Shown piece by piece: positions 5,098 to 9,681 of a stretch of 9,681 nucleotides of DNA. This stretch comes from an uncultured Ruminococcus sp. (lineage in GTDB: Bacteria > Bacillota > Clostridia > Oscillospirales > Ruminococcaceae). The translations under genes were made by a program, and so were the position numbers. Below the pieces are notes generated by a model. The model did no database searches. It was not told the origin of the DNA and was given only the letters and a program-made list of their open reading frames with translations. The stretch covers positions 1 to 9,681 of the forward strand of contig CAMWHN010000064.1 of NCBI GenBank assembly GCA_947174085.1, read 5' to 3'. The stretch's first letter is position 1. Each line of letters opens with the position of its first letter.

Positions 5098-6351
5098 TTA
5101 AAATAATTCTATCATTTCTAAATCTTGTTTTGTAATTACTACAAGTTCCTCGTCTGTTACTGTACACATAGTTGCAAGACGATTCGCCTGATTCGTGAGA
5201 GCTTTTTCAAAATAATTCCGCACATCACGACCGTTAGAAAAACTTGCAAGATGCTGTTCTGCACGGTTTTTAAAAAATTCCCTTGCGCATTCTGAAGCAT
5301 CTTCTGTTAATTCAAAAAAAGATTTAGAACAGATACTAGTAAAAATATCCATTAATTCTTCTGGTGTATAATCATCAAATATAATTTGCTTGTTAAATCT
5401 GGAACGCAATCCCGGATTAGAATCTAAAAATTCCTGCATTAAATCCGGATACCCTGCGACAATTACAATTAAATTATCTCTGTTATCTTCCATTGCTTTT
5501 AAAAGCGTATTAATCGCCTCTGTGCCGAAGTCATTAGAACCTGTATTTGCTGTTAAAGCATATGCTTCGTCAATGAATAATACGCCTCCTAAAGCACTGT
5601 CAATTATTTTTTTTGTTTTCATAGCTGTTTGTCCAACATAACCGCTGACTAATCCAGAACGGTCTACTTCGATTAAATGCCCTTTGCTTAACACGCCTAA
5701 GGCTTTATAAATTTTCCCCATTAATCTGGCAACTGTTGTTTTTCCTGTTCCGGGATTTCCAGAAAATACCATGTGCAATGAAACAGACGCTTGTGGCAAA
5801 CCTCTTTCCGCACGCATTTTATGTACTTTCAGCAAGTTAATTAAACTATTTAAATCTTCTTTGACTTTTATTAAGCCCGTTAAATCATTCAAATTTTTTA
5901 ATAAATCTTCCAAATTTTCTTCTGGTTCAGGTAATTCAGGTTCTGAATTTTGTTCTGTTTCTGGCTCTGATTCTGGTTTAAATTTTAATATATCTTGCAT
6001 GACAGGACGATTAGAAACAGGCATTTCAGAAATATTAATTTTATCTGAATGCAATTTTTTCCAACTTCTGAAATATGCAGTTCTGTAGTTTTTCAAACGC
6101 AACATTAACATTGCTAATGCTTTTGTTTGTCTGTCATCATACTGTCCGTCACAAGTAATAAATTCTAGTCCTAGTTCGTCCAGAAAATCCAGTAATAACG
6201 AAGATGTATTACCGTTTTTTCCCTGATTGATAATATCTGCTTGAATAAATATAGCTAGCAAACCTAGCATAGTCTCAAAAATAGCCTCTGATGAAATTCT
6301 ATGTTCTTCTAAAAATTTTATAATATAGCCTTTAGAAATTGAAAATCCAAG
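5098..6351 (-). pseudogene. AAA+ ATPase (CbbX/SpoVK-like) part of a gene split by an in-frame TGA
   Basis: This is the downstream part of one reading frame that continues, past a TGA at 6352-6354, into the 6352-6549 segment. From the first ATG (6268-6270) it would give 390 residues: a helical N-terminal part (the rest of the TerB-like region), a Glu/Pro-rich linker (about 99-118), then an AAA+ domain. In that domain Walker A is GNPGTGKT at 171-178, Walker B is GVLFIDEA at 229-236, sensor 1 lies near 268-274, the arginine finger is in GLRSRF near 287-292, and sensor 2 is in NGRDVRNYF near 346-354. All ATPase motifs are intact. The fold resembles CbbX, SpoVK and EccA, which remodel protein assemblies. 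The target is unknown. The internal ATG has only a weak AGAGG 14 bases upstream, so independent translation is possible but unproven. Either a recent pseudogene, re-initiation or recoding is possible. Confidence 0.75.
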
Positions 6352-6549
6352 TCAATTATTAATAATCTCAACTTCATAATCTTTAATATTTCTATTACTG
6401 TCCGCAAGATATAACATAAATTTCATAACAGCAAATTGTGCATAATCACGAAGTGGCATATTTACGCTTTTTACTTGCAAGCCTTGTTTTTCGTATTGCC
6501 TGCTAAGAGAATAAATATATTGCAAAGTATCATTTCTGGAACGTCTCAA
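6352..6549 (-). pseudogene. TerB-like N-terminal fragment of the AAA+ protein, ended by in-frame TGA
   Basis: The segment encodes about 65 residues and stops at TGA 6352-6354. Without the stop it runs straight on in the same frame through LGFSISKGYIIKFLEEHRIS into the AAA+ protein, so both parts were one gene of about 480 codons. The FAVMKFMLYLADSNRNIKDYE stretch and what follows resemble the helical TerB-like domain (hydrophobic helix, LAD, acidic residue, next helix). TTG 6549 is chosen as start because GAGGGGGG (6563-6556) precedes it by six bases. A GTG at 6591 is in the same frame but has a poorer context. The gene begins 31 bases after the restored end of the sugar transferase frame. 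The assignment to TerB is by pattern only. Confidence 0.6.
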
Positions 6550-6580
6550 AATTAACCCCCCTCTTGCATAAAAAATATAT

Positions 6581-7366
6581 TTATTTTGCACCTTTTCTTA
6601 AAATTACTGCACCAATTGTTTTAAACAACAAACAAATATCTAGTCTAAAACTTCTGGTTTTTATGTAGCGCACATCACTTTCTACCCATTTATCAAATTC
6701 CATGTCGCTTCTTCCCTCTGTCTAACAAATACAAGATAATCCGCCTTTTACAAGCAATCTATTCATTTGTTCTGGTGTATATAAAACAACTTTTCTTGGC
6801 AACGGCGGTCTAGGACCTATTAAAGACATGTTGCCTTTTAGCACATTCCAAAATTGTGGTAACTCGTCAATAGAAGTTTTTCTGATAAATTTTCCGATTT
6901 TGGTAATTCTAGGGTCATCATCACTTTTAAAAGCAATGCCATCACTTTTATTTTCTTTCTGCACTTCTGCAAATCGGGCTTCTGCGTCTATGCACATAGA
7001 ACGTAATTTATACATACGAAATGGCTTTCCGTCTTGTGTCAGGCGAATTTGTGAAAATATCGGATTGCCTTTGTCAGCAAGATAAATTAATAACATAATA
7101 ATTCCCAACGGAATTAATAATATAAATAAAGCAATTGCAGAAACTAAAATATCAAATAAGCGTTTAAAAAATAAATATAATTTTCCTCCTGCTGGTTTTA
7201 TATTACTATACTGCAAAGTTTCATGAACACCCATTGCTAATAAATCTAATGCATTGTTATCAAATTCCAAAATAGGATATTCTGTCACGCCTTCTTGTTG
7301 ATTTTTAAAAGATTCCAGTGTTACTTTTGTTACATCATCTTCTGTTAAAAATAATTTATCTGACAT
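6581..7366 (-). pseudogene. Sugar transferase (WbaP/PglC type), interrupted by in-frame TAG
   Basis: Enzymes of this family transfer a sugar phosphate from a nucleotide sugar to undecaprenyl phosphate, the first step in making capsule or other exported glycans at the inner membrane face. The readable part is 214 residues: a hydrophilic N-terminus, a membrane hairpin at about 62-96 (KRLFDILVSAIALFILLIPL), then PIFSQIRLTQDGKPFRMYKLRSM, the catalytic Asp167-Glu168 in SIDELPQ, and SLIGPRPPLP. It then reads GGLSCIC and TAG (6724-6722). In the same frame the family C-terminus follows (TEGRSDMEFDKWVESDVRYI ... FKTIGAVILRKGAK) to a TAA at 6583-6581. Homologues read CxWQ here, so TGG-CAG appears changed to TGT-TAG. 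The truncated form lacks about 46 conserved residues and is probably inactive. AAGGGGG (7380-7374) and a strong promoter remain intact. No other glycosyltransferase is nearby. Confidence 0.85.
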
Positions 7367-7395
7367 GCCTTTTCCCCCTTTCCTGAATAATTATA

Positions 7396-7424
7396 AGTAT
7401 AACATTAAAATAATAACCTGTCAA
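7396..7424 (-). promoter_or_regulatory. Extended -10 sigma-A promoter for the sugar transferase unit
   Basis: The minus strand reads TTGACA (7424-7419), a 17-bp spacer and TATACT (7401-7396), with TG one base before the -10. An A/T-rich stretch lies upstream. Transcription should start near 7389, leaving a leader of about 23 bases. It makes the sugar transferase, TerB-AAA+ and cyclophilin genes a separate unit from the two envelope genes upstream. Confidence 0.85.
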
Positions 7425-7438
7425 GCTTTTTTTTAATT

Positions 7439-7474
7439 AAAAAGCCTGCGTAGTGCATTATCACGCAAGCTTTT
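7439..7474 (-). terminator. Intrinsic terminator after the VanY-like gene
   Basis: On the minus strand AAAAGCTTGCGT (7474-7463) pairs with ACGCAGGCTTTT (7451-7440), 12 bp with one G-U pair, around an 11-nt loop, followed by a run of T. The stem begins within the stop codon of the VanY-like gene. The -35 box of the next unit lies 15 bases further on. Confidence 0.85.
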
Positions 7475-8474
7475 AATTTACTGTGTTATAAACACAGATA
7501 ATATAGCCATCTGTGTTATTTCCAGAAATATCATAATTTTCGCCGTCTGGAACAGGTACATTTGTCATACCTGAATTTTCTGCTTTTACATAATAAATTG
7601 ATACGTTCTTTGCTTCATAAGAAAAATAATTATTAACTTCATAAGATTGCAATGTATTCAAATAAGTATGTAAATCCATATGACTTTCTTGCATTAAACT
7701 AGCATGTGCCTTGCCAACATATCGCAAATGATACGGAGCAGGGGAAATACCTGTTTTATCTTGATTTGTTTCTGTGTAACTAAATATAAATCCAAAACGA
7801 TAGGCATTTTCCACAAGCCACCCGTTATTATTTGCTGTAATTTTAGAAATACTTCCGTCATTATTTAGAAATGCCAAATCAAGACAATATCCTGTGCTTC
7901 TATCCGGCAAAATATCTGGATATAAACTCCCTTGTGTTGCATAGACTTCCGTTGTGCTATAAATCATTAAATCATCTCTGCCCGAAAATTCATGATATGC
8001 TTCTGCCAGTTCGTTCATAGCATTCACAACAGGCGTTTGTACTTGCAATGTCATATTTCTCAAACGATAGTGATTATTTTTTTGTTCAAGACCTGTTAGT
8101 GTATTAACAGTACCTGTAAATTCATGATAATTATCTAACTGTAATAAACTACCCGAATGAATGCTATTCCATTCTTTTTGAATTATTTTATAACCTTTTG
8201 GAATACCCATGTCTGCTTTATTAATTTTCATGTTATCAGAGCCAAACGTTCCAGAATCATTTGTTGTCGTTTCAGTTTGTTCTGGTTCTTCCATAGAAAT
8301 AACAGATTTTTCTGAAATTTCTCGCTCGTCACTAATATAATTAATAATATCCTGCGGTTTATAGAAAAATCGCAAAACAGCATCTATCACCCAGATACCT
8401 GCAACTAATAACAGACAGACTGCGACTATTGCAAAGATGACATGTTGCTGTTTTGTTCTTTTTCTACCTCTCAT
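7473..8474 (-). CDS. VanY-like (M15B) membrane-anchored protein, probable pseudoenzyme
   Basis: The 333-residue product starts with a basic stretch and one membrane segment (about 11-34), then a Ser/Thr/Glu-rich linker and an extracytoplasmic domain with the VanY D-Ala-D-Ala carboxypeptidase layout. The segments line up: YSTTEVYATQ (about 172-181) with SGYRSYxxQ, PDRSTGYCLDL (190-200) with SxHxxGxAxD, GWLVENAYRFGFIFSY, and APYHLRYVG (246-254) with EPWHxRYVG. Key residues differ. The first zinc-binding His is Arg192, the catalytic Glu is Ala246, and the substrate-binding Arg is Glu176; Asp199 and His249 remain. This argues against zinc peptidase activity and for a binding or regulatory role. 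ATG 8474 is chosen over an in-frame TTG at 8483 because AGGAG (8488-8484) lies nine bases before it. It follows the DacA-like gene by 27 bases, in one operon. Confidence 0.85.
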   Translation of the reverse strand: MRGRKRTKQQHVIFAIVAVCLLLVAGIWVIDAVLRFFYKPQDIINYISDEREISEKSVISMEEPEQTETTTNDSGTFGSDNMKINKADMGIPKGYKIIQKEWNSIHSGSLLQLDNYHEFTGTVNTLTGLEQKNNHYRLRNMTLQVQTPVVNAMNELAEAYHEFSGRDDLMIYSTTEVYATQGSLYPDILPDRSTGYCLDLAFLNNDGSISKITANNNGWLVENAYRFGFIFSYTETNQDKTGISPAPYHLRYVGKAHASLMQESHMDLHTYLNTLQSYEVNNYFSYEAKNVSIYYVKAENSGMTNVPVPDGENYDISGNNTDGYIICVYNTVN

Positions 8475-8501
8475 AAATCGCAACTCCTAACATTTGCAGT
8501 A

Positions 8502-9623
8502 TTATGCTACAGGTACTTCCAGCATGTCAGCATTTGTTTCAGCAGATGTTTCTGTTACAGCATCTCCCATTGGATATGTACCTGTAATTGTGCCATATAG
8601 CTTAAATGCATCATAAACAGATTGATATTTGCCAATTCCTTTGGAAGTAACTGCAATATAGCAATGCCCGTCCGGTGTTTGTGCGTAACTTGCCAAACAT
8701 TGACCGGCCTCGTCAGTATAACCTGTTTTTCCGCCGAGAATTGTAATACCCTCTACTTCTGTACCAGTCATTTTGCTAAACATAGAATCATAAAGTGTAA
8801 TGCCGTCTGGATGTTGTTCTGTAGAATTTGTTGTATAAGTATAGGTAGAAATAATTTTCTTACAGGTTTCATTCTGCAAACAATATTCCAGAATCAAGGC
8901 AATATCTGTTGGTGTGCTATAATGATTTTCATCATGCAGACCACTGCAATTCATAAAATGCGTATGTTGCAAGCCGAGTTCTGCTACTTTTTCATTCATG
9001 AGTTTTACAAACGCTTCTTCTGAGCCTGCTACATACATAGCAAGACCAGTTGTTGCATCTGCACCAGACGGCAATGCTGCACCATATAGCATGTCCATTA
9101 CGGAACATTCTTCTTCACCGGCAAAGCCTGCCATAGATGCTTCTTGTGCATATAAATCATTGATAATTTCCTGTGTCATTGTAAACGTATCGTTAAAATT
9201 TTCTGTATGTTCAATTGCGACAATTAAAGTCATTAATTTTGTCATAGATGCCGGATAAATTTTTTCTTCTGCGCCTTTTTGTGCTAATATTTTATGATTA
9301 TCACAATCGACTAACAAAGCATATTGACTGCCAATATTTTCATCTAGTTGCATTGTAGTAATATCTTGCTCTGGATAAATTACCAATGGCGGTGGCTCTG
9401 TCGGCGGTTCCGTTGTCGGTTCTTCTGTTGTCTCGATTTCCGAAGGTTCTGTAACTTCTAAATCAACTGTTTCTACCTGATTATTTTTATTTGCGGCTGG
9501 TGAAACTAATAAATGAACGATGCCATAAACGCCTAACATAGTTACTAGGAACATTAAAAACATCACGAAAGCACCGACAGCAGATAATTTGCGACGGCGT
9601 TTTTTTCTAGGTGCTTGTTGCAC
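8502..9623 (-). CDS. DacA-like serine D-Ala-D-Ala carboxypeptidase, membrane-anchored
   Basis: S11-family penicillin-binding proteins remove the terminal D-Ala from peptidoglycan stem peptides. The 373-residue product has a basic N-terminus (PRKKRRRKL), one membrane segment (about 14-40), a Thr/Glu/Pro-rich linker (about 50-80, including three consecutive prolines), and then the catalytic domain. That domain holds SMTK with nucleophile Ser126 and Lys129, and KTG at 299-301 in GGKTGYT. The SxN motif reads Ser186-Gly187-Ala188 instead of SGN, so activity may be altered, although variants here occur in clostridial paralogues. The usual C-terminal beta domain and amphipathic anchor are absent. 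It ends in a short acidic tail and is held by the N-terminal segment instead. The start is GTG with AGGAGG (9637-9632) eight bases upstream. It is first in an operon with the VanY-like gene. Confidence 0.9.
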   Translation of the reverse strand: MQQAPRKKRRRKLSAVGAFVMFLMFLVTMLGVYGIVHLLVSPAANKNNQVETVDLEVTEPSEIETTEEPTTEPPTEPPPLVIYPEQDITTMQLDENIGSQYALLVDCDNHKILAQKGAEEKIYPASMTKLMTLIVAIEHTENFNDTFTMTQEIINDLYAQEASMAGFAGEEECSVMDMLYGAALPSGADATTGLAMYVAGSEEAFVKLMNEKVAELGLQHTHFMNCSGLHDENHYSTPTDIALILEYCLQNETCKKIISTYTYTTNSTEQHPDGITLYDSMFSKMTGTEVEGITILGGKTGYTDEAGQCLASYAQTPDGHCYIAVTSKGIGKYQSVYDAFKLYGTITGTYPMGDAVTETSAETNADMLEVPVA

Positions 9624-9671
9624 TCTTATCGCCTCCTAATAATTTTAATTTTATAATAATTGTACTTTTCT

Positions 9672-9677
9672 ATTATA
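9672..9677 (-). promoter_or_regulatory. Possible -10 box for the DacA-like operon
   Basis: The minus strand reads TATAAT at 9677-9672, about 50 bases before the GTG start. The -35 region would lie outside the window, so this is only a partial promoter call. Confidence 0.35.
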
Positions 9678-9681
9678 ACCC

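Noticed and set aside
6300..6360. Selenocysteine insertion at the TGA in the TerB-AAA+ gene
   Set aside because: A 7-bp AT-only stem (6307-6313 with 6331-6337) lies downstream of the TGA, but it lacks a convincing SECIS loop, and no known selenoprotein motif surrounds the codon.
6352..6724. Alternative genetic code (TGA as Trp or TAG as Gln)
   Set aside because: TGA ends rplU and mrnC and TAG ends the small gene, all at natural protein ends, and Trp is otherwise encoded by TGG. Genome-wide reassignment is therefore unlikely.
8622..9258. Plus-strand frames antisense to the DacA-like gene
   Set aside because: They lie opposite a clearly coding, motif-bearing gene and have low-complexity, non-family sequence.

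Overview
The window looks like chromosomal DNA of a low-GC Clostridia-class Firmicute, most likely Ruminococcus or a close relative (Oscillospiraceae). The evidence is an AT-rich composition, textbook sigma-A promoters and AGGAGG-type ribosome binding sites. The conserved Firmicute block rplU-prp-rpmA-obgE-mrnC-yebC is present, and L27 carries the N-terminal extension that Prp removes. No mobile element, CRISPR array, tRNA or rRNA gene was seen.

Layout: 1-433 holds no plus-strand gene. On the minus strand it carries a consensus promoter (TTGACA-17-TATAAT) firing into a long imperfect hairpin, a likely small RNA, and the promoter-proximal sequence is repeated about 205 bp further on. A 66-residue unrecognised protein (434-634) follows with a strong terminator. 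Then comes the plus-strand translation operon: promoter, L21 leader, rplU, prp, rpmA, a hairpin, obgE, mrnC, yebC and a small AbrB-type regulator with a CxxC...CxxC tail. It ends at a shared bidirectional terminator (4560-4593).

The right half is entirely on the minus strand, in two transcription units. The upstream unit (9623 down to 7473) encodes a DacA-like membrane-anchored D,D-carboxypeptidase and a VanY-like M15 protein whose catalytic residues are largely replaced. The next unit has its own extended -10 promoter and encodes a bacterial sugar transferase (WbaP/PglC type), a TerB-like plus AAA+ ATPase protein, and a cytoplasmic cyclophilin. The first two of these genes are each broken by a single in-frame stop codon (TAG at 6722-6724, TGA at 6352-6354), while recognisable protein sequence continues in the same frame beyond each stop.

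Functionally, the left operon joins ribosome assembly, L27 processing, 23S rRNA maturation (Mini-III) and a translation factor (YebC). The right half concerns the cell envelope and a probably decaying (less likely recoded) glycan/AAA+ module. The most noteworthy items are the minus-strand small RNA with its repeated promoter, the two in-frame stops in adjacent cistrons, and the VanY-like pseudoenzyme beside a DacA-like protein with an altered SxN motif.
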